DNA from: an uncultured Lachnospiraceae bacterium
GTDB taxonomy: Bacteria; Bacillota; Clostridia; Lachnospirales; Lachnospiraceae
NCBI GenBank assembly: GCA_937920345.1
Contig: CALGVA010000073.1
Span: 62,001 to 126,000 of the forward strand
Direction: 5' to 3'
Length of the DNA: 64,000 nucleotides
Position numbers and translations under genes: made by a program. Below are positions 40,466 through 50,089 of the stretch, one piece after another; positions within the stretch are counted from its first letter, which is position 1; each line of letters opens with the position of its first letter. Under the pieces are notes generated by a model, which had not been told where the DNA came from, did no database searches, and saw nothing but the letters and a program-made list of their open reading frames with translations.

Positions 40466-42049
40466 ATGAAAAAACTCAGCAGATATTATAAAAAAATGAA
40501 AATTGCATATATTAAGGTTGCGGCGTTTGCAACTGTTGTCAGCATTTTCTTTTTTCCACATTATCAGAAATTAGAAAGTACGGGCGACAATATCTTCACT
40601 GTGTACCTGAATGGTAAGCAGGTCGGAACCGTGGGCGATCCGGAGCAGGTGGATGCGTGTCTGATCGCGGCACGCAAGAAGCTGGCAGGTACGAGCGATG
40701 AACTGGTGCTTGCGGACAGCGAGATCAGTTATACAGGTGCCGAGGTACTCTGGGGTGCCATTGATGACGCGAGTGTCATAACTTCTAATATGGCTTCCGT
40801 GTTAAAAGGCAGTGTCAAGGAGACACTGAACCGTTCCTACACGGTGAAGATCAATGAGTATACCGTCAATCTCTCCAGTTCGGAGGAAGTGCTGGCGCTG
40901 CTGCAGGCATCAATCAATAAATATGACAGCGGCAGCGAATACTATGTGGATCTGGTGCTCGACGGTGACAGAGAACTGAATGTGCTGACGACTCAGATTT
41001 ATTCCGCCAGTGAGCAGAAGGAAGAGGAGCAGGCGGCGGAGGAAGTCATGACCAGTGTCGGCATCAACGCGGAACTGGATGCGATGTTTGCGGAAGTGGA
41101 ACCGGCGGTGGAGAAGGATTTCGCCGATTACGAACTCGGACTCAGGTCTCTGCAGTTCGGCGATACGGTAGAGGTGGTGGAGTCTTATCTGCAGGAGGAC
41201 GAGATCACATCTTTAAGCCAGGCCATAGAGGAAGTGACGAAGGAGCAGGAGAAAGAGCAGATCTACGAGGTCGTTTCCGGAGATACGCTGTCTCAGATTG
41301 CGGAGAAGAATGAGATTCCGCTGGCAGATCTGATCGCGATGAATGAGACGATCGAGAATGAGAATTCCATGATCCGTGTGGGGGACGAGCTGATCGTTAC
41401 CGTGCCGGAACCGGAACTTTCTGTGGAACGCACGGAAGAAGTATACTATGAAGAAGACTATGAGGCGGATATTATATATGTAGATAATGATGACTGGTAT
41501 ACGACCCAGACACAGACGCTGCAGGAGCCGTCTGCGGGACACCGTATCGTGGTGGCGAATGTTTCCTACCGCAATAATGAGGAAATAGACCGGGATATAT
41601 TAAAAGAAGAGATCACTTATGAAGCAGTACCGAAAATCGTAGAGCGGGGAACGAAGATTCCGCCGACTTATATCAAACCGATTTCGGGTGGACGGCAGTC
41701 CTCCGGTTTCGGCAGGCGTCGTGCGCCTACGAGAGGTGCGAGCAGCAATCATAAGGGAGTAGACTGGGCTACCCCTGTCGGTACGGCAGTCATGGCATCC
41801 TCTGCAGGAACTGTTGCCAAAGCGGGATGGGGCAGCGGCTACGGTTACGTGGTATATATCAATCATGGGGACGGCAGACAGACCAGATACGGGCATTTGA
41901 GCAAAGTGCTGGTATCACCCGGTCAGACGGTCAGCCAGGGACAGAAGATCGCACTGAGCGGTAACACCGGTGTGAGCACGGGACCTCATGTGCATTTTGA
42001 GATTCTGATTAATGGTACGCAGGTGAATCCTTTAAGTTACCTGAACTAG
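40466..42049 (+). CDS. LysM/G5/M23 peptidoglycan endopeptidase
   Basis: A 527-residue exported wall enzyme. The start at 40466 (MKKLSRYYKKMK) is chosen as the first Met before the signal-anchor (VAAFATVVSIFFF); the ribosome binding site is weak. After an N-terminal region of about 240 residues come a LysM domain (YEVVSGDTLSQIAEKNEI), a G5-like domain (VSYRNNEEIDRDILKEEITY to VERGTKIPP), and an M23 metallopeptidase with zinc ligands in NHKGVDWA and HVHFEI and the glycine-rich GYGYVVYINHGDGRQTRYGH. It should cut peptide cross-links in peptidoglycan. It is followed by murA, also a wall gene. Confidence 0.88.
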   Translation: MKKLSRYYKKMKIAYIKVAAFATVVSIFFFPHYQKLESTGDNIFTVYLNGKQVGTVGDPEQVDACLIAARKKLAGTSDELVLADSEISYTGAEVLWGAIDDASVITSNMASVLKGSVKETLNRSYTVKINEYTVNLSSSEEVLALLQASINKYDSGSEYYVDLVLDGDRELNVLTTQIYSASEQKEEEQAAEEVMTSVGINAELDAMFAEVEPAVEKDFADYELGLRSLQFGDTVEVVESYLQEDEITSLSQAIEEVTKEQEKEQIYEVVSGDTLSQIAEKNEIPLADLIAMNETIENENSMIRVGDELIVTVPEPELSVERTEEVYYEEDYEADIIYVDNDDWYTTQTQTLQEPSAGHRIVVANVSYRNNEEIDRDILKEEITYEAVPKIVERGTKIPPTYIKPISGGRQSSGFGRRRAPTRGASSNHKGVDWATPVGTAVMASSAGTVAKAGWGSGYGYVVYINHGDGRQTRYGHLSKVLVSPGQTVSQGQKIALSGNTGVSTGPHVHFEILINGTQVNPLSYLN

Positions 42050-42114
42050 CGTAACTGCATGCGAAAGTGTGCAGTTTGCACAACACGCGGCGTATCCGGT
42101 GGCTAATATTTTCA

Positions 42115-42142
42115 TTTACAATTATGCAAATTATGGTATACT
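42115..42142 (+). promoter_or_regulatory. Promoter of murA
   Basis: TTTACA, a 16-bp spacer and TATACT preceded by TGG (extended -10), about 150 bases before murA. Confidence 0.6.
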
Positions 42143-42294
42143 GTTAATTAATTGATTGCGGTTTGCACCGCGTTATATGTGTTAAATGATGTATTTTACG
42201 AATGAATGTTTCCGGTTTGAGCTATTGAAAACCGGAAAACGGGTAGTTTTTTAATTAATTTGAACTTTTTTCTTTTCATATACAGGGGACAATT

Positions 42295-43587
42295 ATGGAA
42301 CAATATGCGATTAAAGGTGGAAATCCGTTAGTCGGCGAGGTGGAGATCGGCGGTGCCAAGAACGCGGCGCTGGCTATTCTTGCTGCTGCCATTATGACGG
42401 ATGAAACCGTAGTGATAGAGAATGTGCCGGATGTCAGGGATACGAATGTTCTGATGCAGGCGATGGAGAGTATCGGCGTTATCATCAGCAGGCCGGACAG
42501 GCATACGGTGAAGATCAATGCTTCGCAGATCAACGATCTTGTGATTGAAGACGACTATATTAAGAAAATCAGGGCATCTTACTATCTGCTGGGTGCGCTG
42601 TTAGGAAAATATAAGAAAGCAGAAGTTGCCCTGCCTGGCGGCTGCAATATCGGGCTGCGTCCGATCGACCAGCACATTAAGGGATTTCGCGCGTTGGGAG
42701 CCAACGTGAGAATCGAGCACGGACTGATCATTACGGAGGCTGAGCGGTTAGTCGGTAACCATGTCTATATGGATGTCGTGACAGTAGGCGCGACCATGAA
42801 TGTGATGATGGCGGCTGTGATGGCGGAGGGACAGACTGTAATCGAGAATGCGGCGAAAGAGCCGCACGTCGTGGATCTTGCCAATTTCCTCAACAGCATG
42901 GGCGCGAATATCAAGGGCGCCGGTACGGATGTGATAAGAATCAGAGGCGTGGAGAAGCTGCACGGTACGGAGTACGGTATTATTCCGGACCAGATCGAGG
43001 CAGGGACCTTCATGTTTGCGGCGGCGGTGACGAAGGGTGATGTGACGGTGAAAAATGTGATACCGAAGCATCTGGAGTCGATCAGTGCGAAACTGCTGGA
43101 AATCGGGTGCGAAGTGGAGGAGTCTGACGATGCTGTCCGCGTGGTGGCGTCCAAACCACTTGGACATACACATGTGAAGACATTGCCATATCCCGGTTTT
43201 CCGACGGATATGCAGCCGCAGATTACGGTGACACTCGGGCTTTCCGGCGGGACAAGTATCGTGACGGAGAGTATATTTGAGAACCGGTTTAAGTATGTAG
43301 ACGAACTGACCCGTATGGGAGCCAATATTAAAGTAGAAGGTAACACTGCGATTATAGACGGCGTCAGACAATATACAGGAGCAAGTATTACCGCTCCGGA
43401 TTTGAGAGCAGGTGCGGCGCTTGTGATTGCAGGTCTGGCGGCGGAGGGTTTTACTACTGTAGACGATATTAAATATATAGAGCGCGGATACGAGGATTTC
43501 CATCTGAAGCTGCAGGGACTGGGGGCGCAGATCGAGAAGGTTGAGACCCAGAGAGATATGCAGAAATTTAAGCTGAAGGTCGGATGA
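42295..43587 (+). CDS. murA: UDP-N-acetylglucosamine 1-carboxyvinyltransferase
   Basis: A 430-residue cytoplasmic enzyme for the first committed step of peptidoglycan synthesis: enolpyruvyl transfer from PEP to UDP-GlcNAc. Marks are GGNPLVGEVEIGGAKNAAL, RASYYLLGALLGKY, the fosfomycin-target Cys117 in LPGGCNIGLRPIDQHIKG, PDQIEAGTFMFAAA and PTDMQPQ near the C-terminal half. Since Cys rather than Asp is present, fosfomycin sensitivity is expected at the enzyme level. AGGGGACAATT precedes the ATG. Firmicutes often have two MurA copies; only one is in the window. Confidence 0.96.
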   Translation: MEQYAIKGGNPLVGEVEIGGAKNAALAILAAAIMTDETVVIENVPDVRDTNVLMQAMESIGVIISRPDRHTVKINASQINDLVIEDDYIKKIRASYYLLGALLGKYKKAEVALPGGCNIGLRPIDQHIKGFRALGANVRIEHGLIITEAERLVGNHVYMDVVTVGATMNVMMAAVMAEGQTVIENAAKEPHVVDLANFLNSMGANIKGAGTDVIRIRGVEKLHGTEYGIIPDQIEAGTFMFAAAVTKGDVTVKNVIPKHLESISAKLLEIGCEVEESDDAVRVVASKPLGHTHVKTLPYPGFPTDMQPQITVTLGLSGGTSIVTESIFENRFKYVDELTRMGANIKVEGNTAIIDGVRQYTGASITAPDLRAGAALVIAGLAAEGFTTVDDIKYIERGYEDFHLKLQGLGAQIEKVETQRDMQKFKLKVG

Positions 43588-43594
43588 TTTAGTA

Positions 43595-43623
43595 TTGACA
43601 TGTGTTCCTGATTGGTGTATGTT
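43595..43623 (+). promoter_or_regulatory. Promoter of the SAM riboswitch-metK transcript
   Basis: TTGACA (43595-43600), a 17-bp spacer and TATGTT, placed 35 bases before the riboswitch. Confidence 0.7.
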
Positions 43624-43658
43624 AGGTACAGATATGAAAATTCCATATTGTGATGTTT

Positions 43659-43775
43659 TCTCTTATTCAGAGTGGTGGAGATACATAGGATCTGTGAAGC
43701 CACGGCAACCCCTGAGAAGGAAGGTGCCAACCTGAGCGAAAATACTGTCATAAGGCAGCTCGAACAATAAGAGGA
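43659..43775 (+). ncRNA. SAM-I riboswitch (S-box aptamer)
   Basis: The closing stem pairs TCTTATT near 43661 with AATAAGAG near 43766. Conserved S-box parts follow in order: CAGAGTGGTGGAG, a GATCTGTGAAGCC segment, CGGCAACCCC, GAAGGAAGGTGCCAA and GCTCGAACAATAAGAG. When S-adenosylmethionine binds, the downstream terminator should form and shut off metK. The metK gene directly below makes SAM, so this is feedback control. Confidence 0.93.
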
Positions 43776-43794
43776 TTTGATTATCGACTGTCAG

Positions 43795-43826
43795 GTCCGC
43801 TTATTAGAGTAAGCGGACTTTATTTG
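43795..43826 (+). terminator. Riboswitch-controlled terminator
   Basis: GTCCGCTTA (43795-43803) pairs perfectly with TAAGCGGAC (43810-43818), followed by a T-rich run. It is the expression platform of the SAM riboswitch. Confidence 0.88.
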
Positions 43827-43830
43827 CGCG

Positions 43831-43948
43831 AATAAGCAGAGACAGAAGGACTGATCAGCAAGCGTCATGCCTGCATGTAAGACTGCTGACCGGGACTTAT
43901 GACGAGCAACGCGAATGAGGGTTGCGAAGCATCCGGAATCTGCTTATT
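43831..43948 (+). ncRNA. Possible structured RNA between riboswitch terminator and metK
   Basis: A perfect 10-bp stem, AATAAGCAGA (43831-43840) with TCTGCTTATT (43939-43948), closes a 98-base interior. Inside, TCAGCA (43855-43860) can pair with TGCTGA (43884-43889), CGTCAT (43863-43868) with ATGACG (43899-43904), and GCAAC (43906-43910) with GTTGC (43921-43925). The first two pairings cross, as in a pseudoknot. It lies in the metK leader, after the terminator. No known RNA class was recognised. Confidence 0.45.
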
Positions 43949-43988
43949 TGCACATAACAAACACAACACATAAAAAGGAGAGCGAAAC

Positions 43989-45176
43989 ATGGAAAAGAGA
44001 TTATTTACATCTGAGTCAGTAACAGAAGGCCATCCCGACAAAGTCTGCGATGCCATTTCAGACGCCATCCTGGACGCGTGCATGGAGAAGGACCCGATGA
44101 GCCGTGTTGCCTGCGAGACAGCATGCTGCACAGGATTCGTTCTGGTGACGGGAGAGATCACAACGAATGCATACGTTGATATGCAGAAAATTGTACGTGA
44201 GACTGTAAAAGAGATCGGCTATACCAAGTCCGAGTACGGATTTGACGGTAATACCTGTGCCGTGCTGGTCGCTATCGACGAGCAGTCTACCGATATCGCA
44301 ATGGGCGTGGACAAGGCTCTGGAGGCAAAAGAGAATAAGATGTCTGACGCTGAGATCGAAGCCATCGGCGCAGGCGATCAGGGTATGATGTTCGGTTATG
44401 CCACCAACGAGACGGAAGAGTATATGCCTTACCCGATCTCTCTGGCACACAAGCTGGCATTACAGCTTACCAAAGTGCGTAAAGACGGCACACTTACTTA
44501 TTTAAGACCCGACGGTAAGAGCCAGGTTTCCGTAGAGTATGACGAGGACGGCAAGCCGGTAAGACTGGAAGCGGTTGTATTATCCACACAGCATGATGCG
44601 GATGTGACACAGGAGCAGATTCACGAGGATATCAAGAAGTACGTGTTTGATCCGGTGCTTCCGAAGGAACTGATCGACGACAATACCAAGTTCTTTATCA
44701 ATCCGACAGGACGTTTTGTAATCGGCGGACCGCACGGTGATGCGGGTCTCACAGGCCGTAAGATCATCGTAGATACTTACGGCGGATATGCGCGTCACGG
44801 CGGCGGCGCTTTCTCCGGTAAGGATTGCACGAAAGTAGACCGTTCCGCGGCTTATGCGGCCCGTTATGTAGCGAAGAACATCGTGGCGGCAGGACTTGCC
44901 GACAAGTGTGAGATCCAGTTGTCCTACGCCATCGGCGTGGCACAGCCTACCTCCGTTATGGTAGATACCTTCGGTACAGGCAAAGTATCCGATGAGAAGC
45001 TGGTAGATATCGTTCGCGAGAACTTCGACCTTCGTCCGGCAGGCATCATCAAGATGCTTGACCTGCGTCGTCCGATCTACAAGCAGACTGCAGCTTACGG
45101 TCACTTCGGCCGCAATGATCTGGATCTGCCATGGGAGAAAGTGGACAAGGTGGATGTGCTGAAGAAGTATTTGTAG
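43989..45176 (+). CDS. metK: S-adenosylmethionine synthetase
   Basis: A 395-residue enzyme making SAM from methionine and ATP. Marks are LFTSESVTEGHPDKVCDAIS at the N-terminus, GAGDQGMMFGYATNET, the glycine-rich GGPHGDAGLTGRKIIVDTYG, and GGGAFSGKDCTKVDRSAAYA. AAAAAGGAGAGCGAAAC precedes the ATG. It is controlled by the SAM-I riboswitch upstream. The length and all motifs are normal. Confidence 0.97.
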   Translation: MEKRLFTSESVTEGHPDKVCDAISDAILDACMEKDPMSRVACETACCTGFVLVTGEITTNAYVDMQKIVRETVKEIGYTKSEYGFDGNTCAVLVAIDEQSTDIAMGVDKALEAKENKMSDAEIEAIGAGDQGMMFGYATNETEEYMPYPISLAHKLALQLTKVRKDGTLTYLRPDGKSQVSVEYDEDGKPVRLEAVVLSTQHDADVTQEQIHEDIKKYVFDPVLPKELIDDNTKFFINPTGRFVIGGPHGDAGLTGRKIIVDTYGGYARHGGGAFSGKDCTKVDRSAAYAARYVAKNIVAAGLADKCEIQLSYAIGVAQPTSVMVDTFGTGKVSDEKLVDIVRENFDLRPAGIIKMLDLRRPIYKQTAAYGHFGRNDLDLPWEKVDKVDVLKKYL

Positions 45177-45395
45177 GATGCATCCGGCATGCAGAAGGCA
45201 TGATGAGATTATATGGAATATATAATGATCAATAACAAGATGGGAAATGGGATATTGCTTTGGCGGTATCCTTTTTTCATGAAACAACTCTTTGTGCCGC
45301 GGCGCAAATATGATAAAATGATAACAGTTTATTGTGAAACGATCGAAAATAAGGAATGGGAAGTGCGATCGGCAGTAGAATCGGGGGAAATCCAT

Positions 45396-45926
45396 ATGAA
45401 TAAGAGTAAACTATATATGATCATGTTTCTGGTGTGCGTCGTTTTATGCGGCTGCGGCGGTAAAGATCCGGATAAGGGAGAGAAAGTGAAGGACGCTGCG
45501 GCGCTCTGTGACAGACTCGGCATTGATATGAGCATGGCAGAACGGCGTGACGGTGTGTCGGATTTTACGTACAGCATCGTGGACGAGACGATCGGGCAGG
45601 TCACGTTTACGCATGACGACAGTGAGATACGCTGGCTTGCATCGAAAGATCATGACATACTGGAACGGCTGGGCATCACGATAAGTGATGACGGCGCAGC
45701 GCTTGGGACAACGCTGGATGCGGGCGTGGATACGGATGATTCTCTGACAGGCATAAGCTGCGTCAATCTGGAGGCGGGAGGATGTGTTTACAGTTGGCAC
45801 TGGCACGGAATTGTGCTTCACATGATTGTGCCGTGGGATGTTGACATGGATTATTATGAAGGCGGATTTGTATACGGCATCGGGGTAGCCTCCTATGTGC
45901 AGCCGGATCTCCAGGCACCCCGATAG
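45396..45926 (+). CDS. Small hypothetical lipoprotein
   Basis: A 176-residue exported protein, start at 45396 (MNKSKLYM) after GGGGGAAATCC; longer in-frame starts lack a site and would place the signal peptide internally. The signal ends in VVLCGCGGK, a lipobox with lipidated Cys. The mature part is acidic with no family recognised; a Trp/His patch, YSWHWHGIVLHMIVPW, stands out near residue 132. It lies between metK and a convergent small membrane protein. Function unknown. Confidence 0.68.
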   Translation: MNKSKLYMIMFLVCVVLCGCGGKDPDKGEKVKDAAALCDRLGIDMSMAERRDGVSDFTYSIVDETIGQVTFTHDDSEIRWLASKDHDILERLGITISDDGAALGTTLDAGVDTDDSLTGISCVNLEAGGCVYSWHWHGIVLHMIVPWDVDMDYYEGGFVYGIGVASYVQPDLQAPR

Positions 45927-45932
45927 TTTATC

Positions 45933-46115
45933 TCAGTTTAGTAGAAACGGCACCGCGTATATGCCGATCAGCACCGCTGCCAGTACGATCATTGCAATTA
46001 TTGCGCCGATCTTTCCTGTTGTTGTAATTGGTTTGCCGGATGCATTTTCCTGTGCATCGGCAAGGATTTTTGCCTTGATTCCCGCAGCTGCCCGTCCATC
46101 CATCAGATCAGCCAT
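45933..46115 (-). CDS. Small single-pass membrane protein
   Basis: A 60-residue protein, start at 46115 (MADLMDGRAAAGIKAKIL) after GGGGAGGTGAATGT. One C-terminal membrane segment (GAIIAMIVLAAVLIGIYAVP) follows a basic, alanine-rich N-terminal part. Family not recognised. Convergent with the lipoprotein gene, with only six bases between the stops. Confidence 0.55.
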   Translation of the reverse strand: MADLMDGRAAAGIKAKILADAQENASGKPITTTGKIGAIIAMIVLAAVLIGIYAVPFLLN

Positions 46116-46442
46116 ACATTCACCTCCCCGTCGTTGTTCTCTGCCTTGCAGAGTGAAAAACAATTCTGCCCCATTCGTCTGAAAATGAGTGCACTGATAC
46201 ACCGGCAGCACATTTGGTTAGTATCATTGTGACATTATTCTATCAGGGCGTCAACCCGTATCTGCGATTTATATATCGGTTCGGCCTTCGGATTCACTGC
46301 CGCGCCGGATGCACACAACTTTTTCTGTCTATAAATTTTTCCCCTTTTCTCCCAAAATAAGGTATACTATATACATTGACAGCAGGCGGCGCCGTCAGTG
46401 TGCCGCATATATAATTATCTATCCGGAGAAACGAGGTTCCAC
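46116..46442. other. Intergenic region before dnaE
   Basis: 327 bp between divergent genes. A TATACT -10 box for dnaE lies at 46363-46368, without a good -35. On the minus strand a TTGACG lies near 46250 as a possible -35 for the small protein. No gene or strong hairpin is seen. Confidence 0.45.
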
Positions 46443-49400
46443 ATGGCATTTGCACATTTACACGTCCACACCGAATACAGTCTGCTGGACGGTTCCAATA
46501 AAATCAAAGAATATGTCAAACGGGTCAAAGAGCTGGGGATGGACAGCGCCGCCATCACGGACCATGGCGTTATGTACGGCGTCATTGACTTCTATAAGGA
46601 AGCCACGGCAGCGGGAATCAATCCGATCATCGGCTGTGAAGTTTACGTGGCGCCGCATTCCCGCTTCGACAGGGAACTGACCGGCGGCGAGGACAGATAT
46701 TATCATCTGGTGCTGCTGGCGGAGAATAACACCGGTTATGCCAATCTGGTAAAAATTGTCAGCCGCGGTTTCACGGAAGGATACTATTACAGACCCCGTG
46801 TGGATATGGAAGTGCTGCGGGAGTATCATGAGGGGATTATCGCGCTGTCGGCGTGTCTGGCCGGTGAAGTACAGCGGTATATTCAGAAAGGGCTGATCGA
46901 CGAGGCGAAGAAGGTTGCGAGAAAGTACGAAGACTGCTTCGGCAAGGGCAATTTCTTCCTGGAGCTGCAGGACCATGGGATTCCGGCGCAGCAGACGGTC
47001 AATGCCGCGCTTTTATCTATGAGCAGGGAACTGGATATCCCGCTGGTGGCGACGAACGACGTGCATTACACCTATGCGGAGGATGCGCAGCCCCACGATA
47101 TTCTGCTCTGTCTGCAGACTGGCAAGAAGCTGGCGGACGAGGACCGTATGCGCTATGAAGGCGGACAGTACTATGTGAAGAGTGAGGAGGAGATGAAAGG
47201 TCTTTTCACTTATGCATGGGAAGCGGTGGAGAATACCCAGCGCATTGCCGACAGATGCCATGTGGAGATTGAGTTCGGCAAATACAAGGTGCCCCATTAT
47301 GAGGTGCCGGAAGGGTACGATTCGTGGACTTACTTAAATAAGCTGTGCCAGGAAGGCATGGCGCAGCGGTATCCGGAGGACGACGGGACGCTGCGGAAAC
47401 GGATGGAATATGAACTCGGCATTATCCGGGATATGGGATTCGTGGACTATTTCCTGATCGTGTGGGATTATATCAACTATTGCAGAGAAAATGACATAGC
47501 TGTCGGTCCCGGACGAGGGTCGGCGGCGGGCAGCATCGTCTCCTACTGCCTGAAAATCACGAATATTGATCCGATCAAATATAACCTGCTGTTCGAGCGG
47601 TTCCTCAATCCGGAGCGCGTGTCCATGCCGGATATCGACGTGGACTTCTGCTTCGAGAGACGGCAGGAGGTAATCGATCACGTGAACCGCAAGTACGGAA
47701 AAGACAGGGTCGTGCAGATCGTGACGTTCGGTACGATGGCGGCGAAGGGCGTGATCCGCGATGTGGGACGGGTGATGGATCTGCCCTATTCTTTCGTAGA
47801 TTCCATCGCGAAGATGATTCCGAATGAGCAGAATCAGGGCGTGCCGATCAAAAAAGCGCTGGAAATGAATCCGGAGTTCCGGAAAATATATAACGAGGAT
47901 GAGCAGGTGCACACGCTGATTGACATGAGTCTGCGTCTGGAGGGGCTGCCGCGGCATACGTCCATGCATGCGGCCGGTGTCGTGATCTGTCCTGACGCGG
48001 CGGACCATTTCGTGCCGCTGTCTCGTGGCTCAGACGGTTCCATTACGACGCAGTTTCCGATGACCACGATAGAGGAGCTGGGTCTGCTCAAGATGGATTT
48101 CCTCGGTCTCCGCACGCTGACCGTAATTCAGAACGCGGTTAAACTGGCGGAGAAGAGTACGGGCATCCATATCGATGTGGATACGATTGATTACAATGAT
48201 CCGCAGGTGCTTGCATCCATTGGGACGGGCAGGACGGACGGGGTGTTCCAGCTTGAGAGCGGCGGTATGAAGAGCTTTATGAAGGAGTTAAAGCCGCAGA
48301 GTCTGGAGGACGTTATCGCGGGTATCTCCCTGTATCGTCCGGGACCTATGGATTTTATTCCGAAATATATTAAGGGCAAAAATAATCCCGGGTCGGTTAC
48401 CTACGAGTGTCCGCAGCTGGAGCCGATTCTGGCACCCACCTACGGCTGTATCGTCTATCAGGAGCAGGTTATGCAGATCGTGCAGGATCTGGGCGGTTAC
48501 ACGATGGGGCGAAGCGATCTGGTGCGACGTGCCATGAGTAAGAAGAAGCAGTATGTGATGGAACAGGAGCGCAAGAACTTTATCTACGGCAATCCGGAGG
48601 AAGGTGTGCCGGGCTGCGTGGCGAACGGTATCAGCGCGGATGTTGCGGGGCATATCTACGGCACGATGATGGATTTCGCCAAATACGCTTTTAATAAATC
48701 ACATGCGGCCTGCTATGCGGTGGTGGCATATCAGACGGCTTATATGAAGTATTACCATCCGGTGGAATTTATGGCGGCGCTGCTTACTTCAGTGATCGAT
48801 AATCCGAATAAGGTGTCGGAGTATATTATGTCCTGCAGAAGTATGGGCATAGAGATTCTGCCGCCGGACATCAACGAGGGAGAGAGTGGATTCTCCGTGT
48901 CCGGCAGACAGATCCGCTATGCCCTGACGGCGATCAAGAGCGTGGGCAGACCGGTGATCGACGCGGTGGTAGAGGAGCGCAAGGCGCGCGGTCCGTATAC
49001 GAATCTGGAGGATTTTATCACCCGTATGTCGGATAAGGAAGTCAATAAACGTGCCATAGAACATTTTATCAAAGCGGGCGCCATGGACAGTCTGGGCGGC
49101 ACGCGCAAGCAGTTTATGAGTGTGTATGTCCGCATTATGGAGAGCATTCATCAGGATAAAAAGAATAACATGGCAGGCCAGATTTCGCTGTTTGATATCG
49201 TTTCGGAAGACCAGAAAGAACATTTCGAGATTAAACTGCCAGACGTCGGGGAGTATTCTAAAGAGATGAAGCTTGCCTTCGAGAAAGAAGTGCTGGGCAT
49301 CTACATCAGCGGACATCCGCTGGAAGAATATCAGGAGATGTGGCGTAAGAATATCACGAATACAACGGCAGATTTCGTCCTGGATGAGGAAACCGGTGAA

Positions 49401-49898
49401 CCGGTCGTGGAGGACGGCAGGAATGCGACGATCGGCGGTCTGATTGCGGAGAAAAAGATCAAGTATACGAAGAACGACAAGGTTATGGCATTCCTGCAGA
49501 TGGAAGATCTGGTGGGATCGGTGGAGGTCATTGTGTTCCCGTCGCAGTATGAGCGGTACGGCAGTCAGCTTACCGAGGACAATAAGGTTTTCATCAAAGG
49601 ACGGATCGCCGTGGAGGATGAGAAGGACGGCAAGCTGATCTGCGAACAGATTACACCGTTTGAAAACGTGTCCAGAAAGCTGTGGATCAAGTTCCCCACA
49701 AAGGATGAATACGAGAAACATAAGGAAGAGATGTTTGAGGCACTGCGGCTTTCAGAAGGCAAGGATCATGTGATCATCTATGTGGAAAATCCCAAGTCGA
49801 AATATCCGCTTCCGGATAACTGGAATGTAGACGCCGGGGAGGAACTTATCGGGAAGCTGTCCGGTCTGTACGGGAAGGAAAATGTAAAGGTGGTGTGA
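46443..49898 (+). CDS. dnaE: DNA polymerase III alpha subunit (DnaE)
   Basis: A 1151-residue replicative polymerase of the C family. The start at 46443 (MAFAHLHVHTEYSLLDGSN) has GAGG seven bases upstream and gives the usual PHP-domain N-terminus. Polymerase catalytic residues are in GPGRGSAAGSIVSYCL and MPDIDVDFCFERRQEVI near residue 398; SLYRPGPMDFIP and AFNKSHAACYAVVAYQTAYM follow, then a helix-hairpin-helix region and an OB fold (TIGGLIAEKKIKYTKNDKVM). It works with PolC in Firmicutes, extending primers and bypassing lesions. A long complete gene with no sign of damage. Confidence 0.95.
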   Translation: MAFAHLHVHTEYSLLDGSNKIKEYVKRVKELGMDSAAITDHGVMYGVIDFYKEATAAGINPIIGCEVYVAPHSRFDRELTGGEDRYYHLVLLAENNTGYANLVKIVSRGFTEGYYYRPRVDMEVLREYHEGIIALSACLAGEVQRYIQKGLIDEAKKVARKYEDCFGKGNFFLELQDHGIPAQQTVNAALLSMSRELDIPLVATNDVHYTYAEDAQPHDILLCLQTGKKLADEDRMRYEGGQYYVKSEEEMKGLFTYAWEAVENTQRIADRCHVEIEFGKYKVPHYEVPEGYDSWTYLNKLCQEGMAQRYPEDDGTLRKRMEYELGIIRDMGFVDYFLIVWDYINYCRENDIAVGPGRGSAAGSIVSYCLKITNIDPIKYNLLFERFLNPERVSMPDIDVDFCFERRQEVIDHVNRKYGKDRVVQIVTFGTMAAKGVIRDVGRVMDLPYSFVDSIAKMIPNEQNQGVPIKKALEMNPEFRKIYNEDEQVHTLIDMSLRLEGLPRHTSMHAAGVVICPDAADHFVPLSRGSDGSITTQFPMTTIEELGLLKMDFLGLRTLTVIQNAVKLAEKSTGIHIDVDTIDYNDPQVLASIGTGRTDGVFQLESGGMKSFMKELKPQSLEDVIAGISLYRPGPMDFIPKYIKGKNNPGSVTYECPQLEPILAPTYGCIVYQEQVMQIVQDLGGYTMGRSDLVRRAMSKKKQYVMEQERKNFIYGNPEEGVPGCVANGISADVAGHIYGTMMDFAKYAFNKSHAACYAVVAYQTAYMKYYHPVEFMAALLTSVIDNPNKVSEYIMSCRSMGIEILPPDINEGESGFSVSGRQIRYALTAIKSVGRPVIDAVVEERKARGPYTNLEDFITRMSDKEVNKRAIEHFIKAGAMDSLGGTRKQFMSVYVRIMESIHQDKKNNMAGQISLFDIVSEDQKEHFEIKLPDVGEYSKEMKLAFEKEVLGIYISGHPLEEYQEMWRKNITNTTADFVLDEETGEPVVEDGRNATIGGLIAEKKIKYTKNDKVMAFLQMEDLVGSVEVIVFPSQYERYGSQLTEDNKVFIKGRIAVEDEKDGKLICEQITPFENVSRKLWIKFPTKDEYEKHKEEMFEALRLSEGKDHVIIYVENPKSKYPLPDNWNVDAGEELIGKLSGLYGKENVKVV

Positions 49899-50010
49899 GA
49901 ACGCTTATAATTGTAATCCACACATATTATTGTAAAAGCATGTGTAATTTGGCGTGGATGTAAATTGTAACGTGCACGCTGTCCGCAAACGGCACATTTC
50001 TCAAAAAATA

Positions 50011-50039
50011 TTGAAATGCGATTGCAGATAGAGTAAAAT
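50011..50039 (+). promoter_or_regulatory. Promoter of pfkA
   Basis: TTGAAA, a 17-bp spacer and TAAAAT, 50 bases before the pfkA start. Confidence 0.65.
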
Positions 50040-50089
50040 ACTGGTAGAAAACAGCGCAGAAGTGCATGTGGAAAGGCATGGGTGTAGAT

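Noticed and set aside
45213..45395. Longer N-terminus for the small lipoprotein
   Set aside because: It would put the signal peptide and lipobox 60 residues inside the protein, and the ATG at 45396 has a good ribosome binding site.
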